Below, in pieces: positions 1 through 8,006 of a stretch of 64,000 nt of DNA; the first letter of the stretch is position 1, and each line of letters opens with the position of its first letter. The notes under the pieces were generated by a model. The model saw nothing but the letters and a program-made list of their open reading frames with translations, was not told the origin of the DNA and did no database searches. Both the position numbers and the translations under genes were made by a program. The DNA is from Nocardia amamiensis NBRC 102102. GTDB lineage: Bacteria > Actinomycetota > Actinomycetes > Mycobacteriales > Mycobacteriaceae. Location: assembly GCF_001612745.1 (NCBI RefSeq), contig NZ_BDBA01000008.1:1-64000 (forward strand), written 5' to 3'.

Positions 1-281
1 CGCAGGTCGGCGCGGGCCTGTTCGGCGGCGGCCGAACGGGGACGGTCACCGCTCCAGGGGAGCTCGATCGTGGCCGCGGCGAAGCCCTCCGCCACGGAGT
101 GCCGGGCCCGGGCCACCAGTCGGGGGTACATCTGGCGCAGTCCGCCTGGGTGGCCGATCAGGATCAGCGGCGCCGGTGCGGATGCGGATCCAGGCGTCCA
201 CAGGATGCCGGGGATCTCGCCGAGGGTGAATTCGCGCTCGAGGATGTCGTCGTCGAGGCGCTGTTCGGTAATGAATTGCAC
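1..281 (-). CDS. alpha/beta hydrolase, C-terminus beyond window
   Basis: Minus-strand reading frame entering from the left edge. It starts at GTG 281, with a GAAAGG Shine-Dalgarno about 9 bases upstream. Only about 93 residues are visible. They include a short strand-turn-strand entry, then LILIGHPGGLRQMYP, which looks like the oxyanion-loop region of an alpha/beta hydrolase, and then ATIELPWSGDR. The nucleophile elbow and the catalytic Asp and His lie outside the window, so substrate cannot be judged. The family assignment rests on the N-terminal pattern, which resembles dienelactone-hydrolase-like proteins common in actinomycetes. About 290 bases without a convincing gene separate it from the next gene. 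Confidence 0.72.
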   Translation of the reverse strand, partial: MQFITEQRLDDDILEREFTLGEIPGILWTPGSASAPAPLILIGHPGGLRQMYPRLVARARHSVAEGFAAATIELPWSGDRPRSAAAEQARADL

Positions 282-569
282 GGTCGTGCCTTTCGGGAGT
301 GCTGTTGAACGGCGCTCCCGGACGACCTATCGCCCGACCGTGACCCCAGAGGGGAGCACCCATGTCGATACTGCGTTCACGGGTACCACCTCCTCGTTCT
401 CTGGCACGGCTTGCGGAAGGCTAGCAGTGGTCGCTGTTCTCCGCCAACGGGTTTTGCGGTGGCTCCGGGTCGATGCCACGGAGCCACTCGCTTACTCGTC
501 CTGACAAAACGATCAACGCCGTGGCGTCGAGCGTGGATGGTAGCGGGGGCTGCTGCGTTTGCACGCACC

Positions 570-1121
570 TCAGTCGGCGATATAGCGCAGCATCACGGCG
601 GTGTTGAAGTGCCTGGTCTCGGCCAATCGGAGTTGGATGCGCTTGTCCAGCGATGGGAACATCGATGTGCCGCCGCCGAGCACCACGGGCAAGCAGAACA
701 GCTGGTACTCGTCGATGAGCCCGTGTGGCATCAGCGACGCCGCGAGGCTCGCGCCTCCGACCTCGATGACGCCATCGCCGCCAGCCTTGAGCCTGCGGAC
801 CTCCTCGACCGCGTTCTCGCTGACCAGCGTGCTGTTCCAGTGGACCTCGGTGAGTGTCCGGGAGAAGACGACCTTCGGCTTCTCCGTCCAGAGCCTGCCG
901 AACTCACGCTGGATGCGCGGCGCGTCCTCGGGCACGTGCGGCCAGTACTCGGCCATCAGCTCGTACAGGCGACGGCCGTGCAGCGAGACCTCGATCTCGC
1001 GGTAGCGGTCGTTGTGGAACTGGTGCAGTTCCTCGTCCGGGTTGGTCCAGTCGATGCTGCCGTCGCGGTCGTTGATGTAGCCGTCCAGGGACACGCTGAA
1101 CCCGTAGATCAGTTTCCTCAT
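570..1121 (-). CDS. dihydrofolate reductase family protein (RibD C-terminal fold)
   Basis: A complete 183-residue protein. It opens with MRKLIYGFSVSLDGYI, the usual start of the YyaP/YwjB-type DHFR-fold family. Further family marks are a central SLHGRRLYELM segment, PKVVFSRTL, and a C-terminal dinucleotide-binding stretch (GVIEVGGASLAASLM, then LPVVLGGGTSMF). The fold binds NADPH, but members of this family are usually not the essential folate reductase and most have no assigned substrate. It is probably a cytosolic reductase. Start ATG 1121 is preceded by AGGAGG (minus strand, about 1130). It stands alone, downstream of an unrelated hypothetical gene on the same strand. Confidence 0.85.
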   Translation of the reverse strand: MRKLIYGFSVSLDGYINDRDGSIDWTNPDEELHQFHNDRYREIEVSLHGRRLYELMAEYWPHVPEDAPRIQREFGRLWTEKPKVVFSRTLTEVHWNSTLVSENAVEEVRRLKAGGDGVIEVGGASLAASLMPHGLIDEYQLFCLPVVLGGGTSMFPSLDKRIQLRLAETRHFNTAVMLRYIAD

Positions 1122-1193
1122 AACCAGATAGACCTCCTACGCGCTCGAAACTCATCGGCGCTCATCGAGAGGCAGGCTCCCTGGAGAAGTAGG

Positions 1194-2171
1194 TCATGGG
1201 AGGTCGGCGAGCACGGCGCGGGCATCGGGGGTGTCGGCGATGAGGGCGTCGAGTTTGCCGTGGGTGCGGGCGAGCGTGGCGATGCGGGCGAGCGCCGGTG
1301 CGTCGTCGGCCCACAGCCACCAGCAGGTGGCGCCGACGATCCAGATCGCAGCGTCCTGGTCGACGAATTGCTCGAGGGTCGAGTCATCGTAGGGCCGGAC
1401 CTCGTGTTCGGGGAACGTAGCGGCGAGGGCGGCGCGGGCGTCGTCGGAGAGTTGGCCGCGGGCGCGAAGCCACAGGCCGGACTTGAACAGCTGGAGCGGC
1501 GCGCTGTCGGCGGAGCGCGCGAGGTCGGCTTCCGGGCCCCAGAACGAGCACGGGGCCCAGTCGTGGGAGACGTAGGCGTCGGCGAACAGGGTGAACAGCC
1601 AGGCGGAGAATGGGCGCGGCGGAGTGGCCCAGCCGGACGAGGTGAAGTGTTCGTGGACCGGGGGATCGTCGCTGCCGTCGAGCTCGACGTAGGCGCGACC
1701 GTCGCGGGTCTCGTTGGTGAACAGCAGCCGCAGCGATCCGCGCAGCGGCGTGGGGGGAAGCGAAGTGGTCGGCTCGGCAGCGACGTCGATGGCCGCAGCC
1801 AGGTCTGCCGCGCCGTCGGTGCGCGCGGCCGGCTCGACGAACGTGGCGAGTGAGGCGACGTCGGCGGCCCAGTAGTCGGCGAGGAGGGCTGGCAGGCCGA
1901 CGATCCAGTAGTCATCGGTCACCTCGCCGATCAGGGGATGGGCGCTGCGGCCCTCGTTCCACACAGTGCGCGGGAAGCCGTCCTGGCCGAGCGGGATCTC
2001 GCCCACGATCGAGAAGAACTCGGCGAGGCTGCGGGGGAGGGTGGCGGTAGCGTCGCGGAGCGGTTCGGGACGCTCGGGATCCATCAGGAGCAAGAACAGC
2101 GTGTCTTGGAGGAGTGACGGCACAACCATGAGGGTACGAGCTGGCGGGTTCAGGTAGTCGGACGCCACCAC
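1194..2171 (-). CDS. hypothetical protein, about 325 residues
   Basis: I do not recognise this family. The frame is open for 325 codons with actinomycete-like codon use. The protein is acidic, rich in Ala, Asp, Leu and Trp, and has no signal peptide or membrane segment. The C-terminal part is Trp-rich (IWIVGATCWWLWADD). The start is ambiguous: ATG 2171, or the later ATG 2129, where a hydrophobic MVVPSLLQDTLFLLL begins. It lies 72 bases upstream of, and on the same strand as, the DHFR-fold gene, so the two could be co-transcribed. No function is proposed. Confidence 0.6.
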   Translation of the reverse strand: MVASDYLNPPARTLMVVPSLLQDTLFLLLMDPERPEPLRDATATLPRSLAEFFSIVGEIPLGQDGFPRTVWNEGRSAHPLIGEVTDDYWIVGLPALLADYWAADVASLATFVEPAARTDGAADLAAAIDVAAEPTTSLPPTPLRGSLRLLFTNETRDGRAYVELDGSDDPPVHEHFTSSGWATPPRPFSAWLFTLFADAYVSHDWAPCSFWGPEADLARSADSAPLQLFKSGLWLRARGQLSDDARAALAATFPEHEVRPYDDSTLEQFVDQDAAIWIVGATCWWLWADDAPALARIATLARTHGKLDALIADTPDARAVLADLP

Positions 2172-2466
2172 ACCTGCGCAGCCGATTCAGCGGATCAGCC
2201 CACGTGTCAGATGCCCTCCGCGGCAGCCGATCTATGCCGCAACAGCCGACTCCTTGCGATGTGAGTTCGCCCAGCGACGGGATCTCGGCGGGCTGGAACA
2301 GTTGCCGTTGCCGCCGGATCAGCCTTGTAGCTGAGATCTTCAGAGCTGTAACGGCTTTCGGTCCTGGTCGGTGAGATCATCACAACATCTATTCCGGACA
2401 TTACAGTGATTTCACTAACGCAACTACTGTGGTAACAACGGCTTCTGGCTACTCGACAAACCGGGC

Positions 2467-2952
2467 ATGACTCTCAATCGCAAGCAGCTGCAACAGTTTT
2501 CGGCACGCGCCGGTGTCATCGCAGCGGTGACCGCCGCCGGGGTGGTCGGGCTCGCAGCGCCATCTACCGCCATTCCGCATGACCCAGGCTTTCCGTTCTC
2601 GCCGACACTGACGCGCCTGGTTCCGACCAGCTGCTCCGCGATCATCGACGCGGTCACCGTGCGGCAGGAGAAGCCTGGCACGTTCGGTGTGCGGGTGAAG
2701 GTCACCCAGACCGGGGACAGCTGCTCGGACTGGAAGGTCGCTGTGCGCTTCAAGAACCTGAATACCGGGTACGCGGACGGACAGCAGCACCGCGTCGTGA
2801 ACGGTGTCGTCCAAGACACGGTGGACGGCGTGATCGTCGGTTTCGGCACGGCGCCGGGCGTCGGCCGGGTGGAGGCCCGGGTCGTCGCGCTGGACTCGAA
2901 CGACAGGGAGATGGAGCAGATCTCGGGTACGGCGACGTTCACACTGAGCTGA
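2467..2952 (+). CDS. secreted hypothetical protein
   Basis: A 161-residue protein with a typical Sec signal: a basic start (MTLNRKQLQQFSARAG), a hydrophobic core (VIAAVTAAGVVGLAA) and a cleavage region near PSTA-IP, around residue 35. The mature part has two Cys (SCSAIID and SCSDWK) that could form a disulphide, and reads as a small beta-sandwich. I do not recognise the family; secreted proteins of this shape are common in Nocardia. It is followed directly by a strong hairpin and converges with the TetR gene. An AGTGATTTCACT palindrome lies 50 bases upstream (2405-2416) and may be regulatory. Confidence 0.72.
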   Translation: MTLNRKQLQQFSARAGVIAAVTAAGVVGLAAPSTAIPHDPGFPFSPTLTRLVPTSCSAIIDAVTVRQEKPGTFGVRVKVTQTGDSCSDWKVAVRFKNLNTGYADGQQHRVVNGVVQDTVDGVIVGFGTAPGVGRVEARVVALDSNDREMEQISGTATFTLS

Positions 2953-2958
2953 GCACGG

Positions 2959-2990
2959 GTGCCGTGTCCAGTGATCGCTGGACACGGCAC
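2959..2990. terminator. bidirectional hairpin terminator
   Basis: A perfect 13-bp stem (2959-2971 with 2978-2990) and a 6-base loop, starting 7 bases after the stop of the secreted protein and 14 bases before the end of the convergent TetR gene. It has no clear U-tract, as is usual in high-GC actinomycetes. Confidence 0.85.
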
Positions 2991-3003
2991 ATTCGGCGGT
3001 CGG

Positions 3004-3636
3004 TCACCGTGCAGGATCAGCATCTTCGGTCGCCCTGGACGCTTGGATCGCAGTGGAATCAGTGGCTGCGATCGCGAGAGCGACCAGGTCGTGGCGGATG
3101 TCGTCCAGCGGGACGGTGGAGCATTCGGCACGAGCGATGATCATGGCACCCTCGACCGCTGACAGTATGAGTGCCGCGAGACGTTCCGCGCGCGCCGCCG
3201 GGATGCCGTACTGCACCAGCGCCTGGGTCAACGCGGTGCGCCATTGCCGATAGGCATCACGGCACGCGACGGTGAGTGCGGTGGAACGGGGAGCGGAATC
3301 GAGGGTGACCGTGCTGACCGGGCACCCGCCCAGATAGCCCGATTCGACGAGTCCTCGGCTCAAGTGCAGGGCGAATCGTTCGCAGAACGAGCGCACGTCC
3401 GGTGCGTTGGCGGCAGTTTCCCGGATCAACCGGGTGAACTCGTCTGCGGATTCCCCGATCGCTGCGACCGCCAACTCTTGCTTCCCGCCCGGGAACAGGT
3501 AGTACAGCGAGCCACGGGGGGCGCCGCTGGCGGCGACGATCTCACTGAGCCCCGTGGCCTGATAGCCCTGGCGTTGCAGTAACTCGCGGGCGGCCGCTAC
3601 CAGGCGCGGCCGGGAATCGGATGGGGAGCGAGGCAT
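3004..3636 (-). CDS. TetR-family regulator, LmrA/YxaF-like
   Basis: A 210-residue repressor. The N-terminal helix-turn-helix spans residues 8-55 (ARELLQRQGYQATGLSEIV, then APRGSLYYLFPGGKQEL). The FPGGKQEL signature and the C-terminal domain with SGYLGGCPV are typical of the LmrA/YxaF/AcrR subgroup, which usually represses a neighbouring exporter or redox gene. It is divergent from the short-chain dehydrogenase at 3721, and the shared 84-base gap carries two long direct repeats that are candidate operators. Autoregulation and control of the dehydrogenase are therefore likely. The ligand is unknown. Confidence 0.9.
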   Translation of the reverse strand: MPRSPSDSRPRLVAAARELLQRQGYQATGLSEIVAASGAPRGSLYYLFPGGKQELAVAAIGESADEFTRLIRETAANAPDVRSFCERFALHLSRGLVESGYLGGCPVSTVTLDSAPRSTALTVACRDAYRQWRTALTQALVQYGIPAARAERLAALILSAVEGAMIIARAECSTVPLDDIRHDLVALAIAATDSTAIQASRATEDADPAR

Positions 3637-3646
3637 GCCCCCAGAA

Positions 3647-3699
3647 TACTATGCCGGTCGGTCAAGCTACGATGTTACTATGATGACTGGTCAAGTTAC
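3647..3699. promoter_or_regulatory. two direct-repeat operator candidates
   Basis: Two 24-bp copies of TACTATG-N6-GGTCAAG(C/T)TAC at 3647-3670 and 3676-3699, with a period of 29 bases (close to three helical turns), lie in the divergent promoter between the TetR gene and the dehydrogenase. The second copy contains a partial palindrome, TGACTGGTCA. They are the obvious binding sites for the adjacent TetR protein. Confidence 0.7.
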
Positions 3700-3720
3700 T
3701 TTCGAGAAGGGTCGACGGGG

Positions 3721-4683
3721 ATGAATGTGCTGCTTACGGGTGCTACCGGGTTTTTGGGGCGACGCGTGGTGCATCGGCTCGTGGCCGACGGACACGATGT
3801 ATCGGCGCTGGTCCGGGGTGCGGGCAGGCGCATTCCGCATGCGACCGTCGTGCCGGGCAGCCTCGAGGACGTGGAGGCGTGGGAAGATCGGCTGGCCGGT
3901 ATCGACGTCGTCGTTCATGCGGCGGGGCTGGTGTCGACGTGGGCTCCTCAGCGCGAGTTCGACGAGGCGATCGTGGCGGGCACGCGCGAGGTGCTGGCTG
4001 CGGCCGTGCGGCACGGTGTGCGCCGATTCGTCTATATCAGCAGTGAATCGGTGCTGCAGGACGGTCGGCCGCTGCTCGACATCACCGAATCCCAGCCCAC
4101 CCCGGCCCCGCCCAGCTCGCGCTACGGGCAGGCGAAACTCGCCGCCGAACACCTGATCCACGCCCACGCGGGGGCGATCGAGACGATCGTGCTGCGGCCG
4201 ACGTTCATCTGGGGTTCGGATTCGGCGCAGCTGGCCGACCTGGCCACGCGCGCCCGCGCCGGCAGGCTGCCCCTGATCGACCAGGGCATGGCGAGTTTCG
4301 AACATGTCCACGTCGACAACGTTGCCGCCGCCGTCGCCGCCGCGCTGAGTGAGGGTGCGCCCGGCGGCACGTATCTCATCACCAACGCCGAGCCGATGCC
4401 GGTCCGCGAGTTCCTGGCAGGCGTGCTCGCCGCCCAGGGTGCGCCGATGCCGACACGGTCGGTCCCGTCCAGGCCGCTATTCGCCCTCGCCCGTGCCTGC
4501 GAGTGGCTCTGGTCCACCCTGGCGCTGCCCGGGCGTCCGCCGCTGACCCGATTCGAGGTCGAATTCCTGGCCCTGCCAAGGCGATACGACATCACCCTTG
4601 CCCGCCATGAGCTGAAGTACGAGCCCGCCGTCGGCTTCGCCGAGGGCATCGCAGGTCTCGACGAAACCCACAAGCCCGTTTAA
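3721..4683 (+). CDS. NAD-dependent epimerase/dehydratase (extended SDR)
   Basis: A 320-residue extended short-chain dehydrogenase. The Rossmann glycine motif TGATGFLG is at residues 6-13. The catalytic YGQAK (Tyr-x3-Lys) is near residue 137, preceded by a Ser-rich strand (VYISSESVLQ). The C-terminal half resembles 3-beta-hydroxysteroid dehydrogenase and dihydroflavonol-reductase-like enzymes. It is probably a cytosolic NAD(P)-dependent oxidoreductase, with substrate unknown. Start ATG 3721 is preceded by a GAGAAGG Shine-Dalgarno. It is divergent from, and probably repressed by, the TetR gene. Confidence 0.86.
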   Translation: MNVLLTGATGFLGRRVVHRLVADGHDVSALVRGAGRRIPHATVVPGSLEDVEAWEDRLAGIDVVVHAAGLVSTWAPQREFDEAIVAGTREVLAAAVRHGVRRFVYISSESVLQDGRPLLDITESQPTPAPPSSRYGQAKLAAEHLIHAHAGAIETIVLRPTFIWGSDSAQLADLATRARAGRLPLIDQGMASFEHVHVDNVAAAVAAALSEGAPGGTYLITNAEPMPVREFLAGVLAAQGAPMPTRSVPSRPLFALARACEWLWSTLALPGRPPLTRFEVEFLALPRRYDITLARHELKYEPAVGFAEGIAGLDETHKPV

Positions 4684-5563
4684 CCGCAGCGCCGATGGTT
4701 CGGAGCGCCCCCACCACTGATCAAGGTTCATCCGTCGTGGCGCCCCGGGCCGCCTGCAAGTCGGCCGATTGGTACGCCTACCGCCGAACATCCTGAAATC
4801 AGCGTAAGGCGTTTTGTGTCAAGCGATTCGGTCGGTGCCCTGGTCGGTCGTCGTCCCTGCATAGCGGTAATGGGGCTGGTAGCCCTGCAGCGTGTAATCG
4901 GGATGAGGTGACGAAATGTCGCCGATCGAGCGGTGGCGCGACCCGTTCCGCCACCGCAAGGATGGTCGCTCACGCCCATGCCGTTTCCGAGGTTTGCGCG
5001 GTCGTCCATGGCTTTCTCGAGCGCGATGCTCCGGTCGACCGATGCGGAACCAGCCGAAGCGCCGCGAATCACCTTGCCCAGCACGGTGTCCGGATCCAGC
5101 CCGGCGGCCGTTGGCCGCACGGCAAGTTTCGGTCTCCGGAATAGCGAGTTTTGTCGAGCGGGCAGGCTTGACAACCCCTGCGAAAGTGTGTGCACTTTAG
5201 GCGCCTATTGATTCCTAAGGGGTTTCCATGTCGTCGCAGCGCCGCCACCGAGATGTTGAGCCAGCCTTCCGGAATGCAAGCCGGCGCAGGCGTGATCCGA
5301 AAGGCTCATGCGGAACCCGCATCGTCGGCACCATCGCCGTGATCCCTCCCCGCCGCGTGCTGAGTCGGTTACACGATTTCCCGCGCGTAAAACCCGGACA
5401 TTTGGGAGTTTCACTCGGGCAATTGGGGCTACGTACGGATCCTTCCGGTCAGGCCGGTTATCTGGTCTGATCTGTGCGCGCAATATGCATCCTGACCTGC
5501 GAATTCAGGCAGTACAACCCGAACTCGCGTTGACCTGACGCGACCCGGGGACCGGAGGAAGAC
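4684..5563. other. 880-base stretch without a convincing gene
   Basis: Several open frames overlap here on both strands, but none has a ribosome binding site, a recognisable family or consistent third-position GC. Possible signals are a TTGACA -35-like hexamer at 5168-5173 followed by a perfect inverted repeat, AAAGTG-TGTG-CACTTT, at 5183-5198. These could form a regulated promoter for the ABC importer about 365 bases downstream, which would then have a long untranslated leader. A small ATGCGG-AAC-CCGCAT hairpin lies near 5304. I could not match the leader to a known riboswitch. Confidence 0.45.
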
Positions 5564-6322
5564 TTGCTGGAAATACGGAACATGACCGTTCGGTTCGGTG
5601 GTGTCACCGCCCTGGACGATGTGGGCTTCGACGTCGGTGAGTCGGAGATGCTCGGGCTGATCGGTCCTAACGGCGCCGGAAAGACCACCCTGTTCAACTG
5701 CCTGACCGGTCGCGCCGAACCCGATTCGGGTACGGTCACCTATCGCGACATCGCACTGCTGCGGCGCCGTCCCGATGAGCTGGCCGGACTCGGTATCGCC
5801 AGAACATTCCAGAATCTCGGGCTGTTCGAGCACATGTCCGTTCGCGACAACGTGCTGGTCGGCGCGCATCATCGGGCGAGGGCGGGATTCGGCGCCGCGG
5901 CGCTTCGGCTGCCCCGCGTCCGGCGTGAGGAAAGAAGACTCGTCGCCGACGTGAGTCAGTTGCTCGAACGCCTGGATTTGGCCGAGGTAGCCGACCATCC
6001 GGCTGCCGGGTTACCGTTCGGCACCCTCAAACGCGTCGAACTGGCCAGGGCGCTGGCCTGCCGCCCGCGGCTGCTGATGCTGGACGAGCCGGTCAACGGT
6101 CTCAGCCACGGCGAGGTCGCCGAGTTCGCCGAACTCGTCCGTGACTTACGCGCCGAACTGGGACTCACGGTGATCGTGGTCGAACACCACATGGGATTCG
6201 TGATGGGCATCTGCGATCGGGTGGTGTGCCTGGACTTCGGCCGGGTGATCGCCGAAGGCACTCCTGCACAGGTGCAACGCCACCCTGATGTGATCGCCGC
6301 GTACCTGGGGGCACCGGCATGA
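5564..6322 (+). CDS. livG: branched-chain amino acid-type ABC transporter ATPase (LivG-like)
   Basis: A 252-residue cytoplasmic ATPase of the HAAT uptake family. Walker A is GPNGAGKTT (about residues 36-44), the signature helix is FGTLKRVELARAL, Walker B is LLMLDEPVNGL, and the switch His is in VVEHHMGFV. The signature starts LPFG rather than the common LSYG. The start is TTG 5564, chosen because GGAGGAA (5554-5560) sits 3 bases upstream and conservation begins at LEIRNMTV. It is the first gene of a five-gene operon: two ATPases, two permeases and a binding protein. It couples ATP hydrolysis to import of an amino acid, amide or similar small solute. Confidence 0.9.
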   Translation: MLEIRNMTVRFGGVTALDDVGFDVGESEMLGLIGPNGAGKTTLFNCLTGRAEPDSGTVTYRDIALLRRRPDELAGLGIARTFQNLGLFEHMSVRDNVLVGAHHRARAGFGAAALRLPRVRREERRLVADVSQLLERLDLAEVADHPAAGLPFGTLKRVELARALACRPRLLMLDEPVNGLSHGEVAEFAELVRDLRAELGLTVIVVEHHMGFVMGICDRVVCLDFGRVIAEGTPAQVQRHPDVIAAYLGAPA

Positions 6323-6402
6323 GCGAGCGCAGCGAGCGAACAATCAGCACAGCTGGGCAGCCGCTCATGCCGGAACCGAGCGCCAGCGAGGTGGAGGCAT
6401 GA
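6319..6402 (+). CDS. 27-residue bridging ORF made of a GAGCGCAGCGAGCGA-type repeat
   Basis: A start codon overlaps the livG stop (ATGA at 6319-6322), and 27 codons later a TGA overlaps the livF start (ATGA at 6399-6402). The DNA contains GAGCGAGCGCAGCGAGCG, a motif widely scattered in Nocardia and Rhodococcus genomes, and inverted ends ATGAGCG (6319-6325) and CGCTCAT (6362-6368). The peptide begins MSERSERTIS. It may simply keep ribosomes moving between the two genes, or be a mobile repeat that happens to preserve coupling. Expression of a functional peptide is uncertain. Confidence 0.4.
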   Translation: MSERSERTISTAGQPLMPEPSASEVEA

Positions 6403-7121
6403 GTGGGTTTCTCGTCGTCGAGGATCTGCGCGCTGGTTACGGTGCGGCGCAGGTGTTACACGGGGTGAGTCTGTCGGTGGGGCGCGGTGATGTGTGCGCG
6501 ATCCTCGGACCCAATGGCGCAGGCAAAACCACGTTGTTGCGGACATTGAGCGGGATGGTGCGTGCGCGCGGGGGCAGCGTGCGGGTGGACGACGTGGTCC
6601 TGGGCAGCCGGAACCCGGAATTCGTTGCGCGGCTCGGCGTCGCGCACGTGCCGCAGGGGCGTGGCACGTTTGCCCCGCTCAGCGTTGCCGAGAATCTGCG
6701 CGTCGGTGCGTTCACCCGACGAGACAACGCCGCGATCCGCGCCGACCTGGACCGGGTCTTCGGCTATTTCCCGATCCTGAAGGACAAACTCCATCAGCAG
6801 GCGGGTGCGCTTTCCGGTGGCCAGCAGCAGATGCTCGCGCTCGGGCGCGCACTGATGATGCGGCCGCGGTTGCTGCTGCTCGACGAGCCGTCGCTCGGTC
6901 TGTCGCCTCTGGTCACCCAGGAGTTGTTCGCCATCATCGCCACCATCAACAAAGAAGAGAGCACCACCGTGGTGGTCGTCGAGCAGAATGCGCACCTCGC
7001 GCTGGCCATCGCCGATCGGGCGCATGTGCTCGAGACGGGCCGGGTGGTGCTGTCGGGCACTCCGGCACAAATCAACGCCGACGAACAGATCGCTCGTTCC
7101 TACCTCGGATACCAGGCCTGA
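6399..7121 (+). CDS. livF: branched-chain amino acid-type ABC transporter ATPase (LivF-like)
   Basis: A 240-residue second ATPase of the importer. Walker A is GPNGAGKTT (residues 33-41), the Q-loop region contains VPQGRGTF, the signature is LSGGQQQMLALGRAL, Walker B is LLLLDEPSLGL, and the tail VVVVEQNAHLAL is typical of LivF. It is preceded by a GGTGGAGG ribosome site and by the small bridging ORF, so translation is probably coupled to livG. Together with LivG it forms the asymmetric nucleotide-binding dimer under the two permeases. Four bases separate it from livH. Confidence 0.92.
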   Translation: MSGFLVVEDLRAGYGAAQVLHGVSLSVGRGDVCAILGPNGAGKTTLLRTLSGMVRARGGSVRVDDVVLGSRNPEFVARLGVAHVPQGRGTFAPLSVAENLRVGAFTRRDNAAIRADLDRVFGYFPILKDKLHQQAGALSGGQQQMLALGRALMMRPRLLLLDEPSLGLSPLVTQELFAIIATINKEESTTVVVVEQNAHLALAIADRAHVLETGRVVLSGTPAQINADEQIARSYLGYQA

Positions 7122-7124
7122 CCC

Positions 7125-8006
7125 ATGAATCAATTACTCGAGCAAACTCTGGGCGGTCTCACCGTGGGCGCGATCTACGCGAGTCTCGCGCTGGCGCTGG
7201 TGCTCATCTACCGATTCACCGGTGTGGCGAACTTCGCCCAGGGTGAACTGGCCATGTTCTCGGCGTTCCTCGCCTGGCAGTTCGGTCAGACCGGAATGCC
7301 GTTGTGGCTGGCCATGATTACCGCTCTAGCGGTCTCCTTCGCGGGCGGCATGCTCATCGAGCGGGTGGTGATTCGGCCGGTCGAAGGCGCGCCGGAATTG
7401 ACCTTGGTAATCGTCACGGTCGGCCTGTACTTCTTCGTCAACGCCGCAGCGGGCTGGATCTGGTCGTTTCAACTCCAGTCGTTTCCCAGTCCATTTCCCG
7501 ATGGCGCGATCAGTACCGGCGGGGTGAGCGCGAGCTACCAGAGCCTCGGTGTGCTCGTGGTGGTCGCGGTGGTGATGGTGCTGCTGTTCGTGCTGTTCCG
7601 CTTCACCAAGATCGGGCTCGCGATGCGGGCGGTTGCCGCGAATGCGGAATCGGTGCGATTGAGCGGTATTCGGGTCGGCGTGGTGCTCGCGCTCGGTTGG
7701 GGTTTGGTCGCATTGGTCGGTGCGGTGTCGGGAATCCTCGCCGCGCCGATGCTTTTCCTCGAACCCAGCATGATGGGCGGTGTGCTCATCTACGCGTTCG
7801 CGGCAGCGACGCTGGGTGGGTTCGACTCCCCGGTCGGTGCTGTCGCCGGGGGACTGATCGTCGGTGTAACCGAGACGCTGGCGGGCGCCTACATCGACGC
7901 GATCGGCACCGAACTCAAGATCGGCGTGCCGCTTCTGATCATTCTCACCGTCCTGCTGGTACGCCCGCAGGGACTCTTCGGTACGACGGCGGTGCAGCGA
8001 GTATGA
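7125..8006 (+). CDS. livH: branched-chain amino acid-type ABC permease (LivH-like)
   Basis: A 293-residue integral membrane protein with about eight hydrophobic segments. It opens with LLEQTLGGLTVGAIYASLALAL, diagnostic for the LivH permease family. The coupling-helix region (MRAVAANAESVRLSGI) contacts the ATPases. The conserved end LRPQGLFG appears as VRPQGLFG. The start ATG is 3 bases after the livF stop, and its own stop overlaps the livM start by ATGA at 8003-8006. It forms half of the translocation pore. Confidence 0.92.
   Translation: MNQLLEQTLGGLTVGAIYASLALALVLIYRFTGVANFAQGELAMFSAFLAWQFGQTGMPLWLAMITALAVSFAGGMLIERVVIRPVEGAPELTLVIVTVGLYFFVNAAAGWIWSFQLQSFPSPFPDGAISTGGVSASYQSLGVLVVVAVVMVLLFVLFRFTKIGLAMRAVAANAESVRLSGIRVGVVLALGWGLVALVGAVSGILAAPMLFLEPSMMGGVLIYAFAAATLGGFDSPVGAVAGGLIVGVTETLAGAYIDAIGTELKIGVPLLIILTVLLVRPQGLFGTTAVQRV

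Noticed and set aside
411..1853. 480-codon plus-strand open frame
   Set aside because: It lies antisense to two better genes, the DHFR-fold protein and the 1194-2171 gene, and reads as Arg/Gly/Val-rich shadow sequence.
5040..5053. 14-base match with 14140-14153 (GATGCGGAACCAGC)
   Set aside because: Several such matches are expected by chance in 64 kb, and the second copy is simply part of a terminator hairpin.
4728..5195. 155-codon minus-strand open frame
   Set aside because: Several frames are open here on both strands, none has a ribosome site or known family, and the translation is low-complexity Arg/Pro/Thr-rich.
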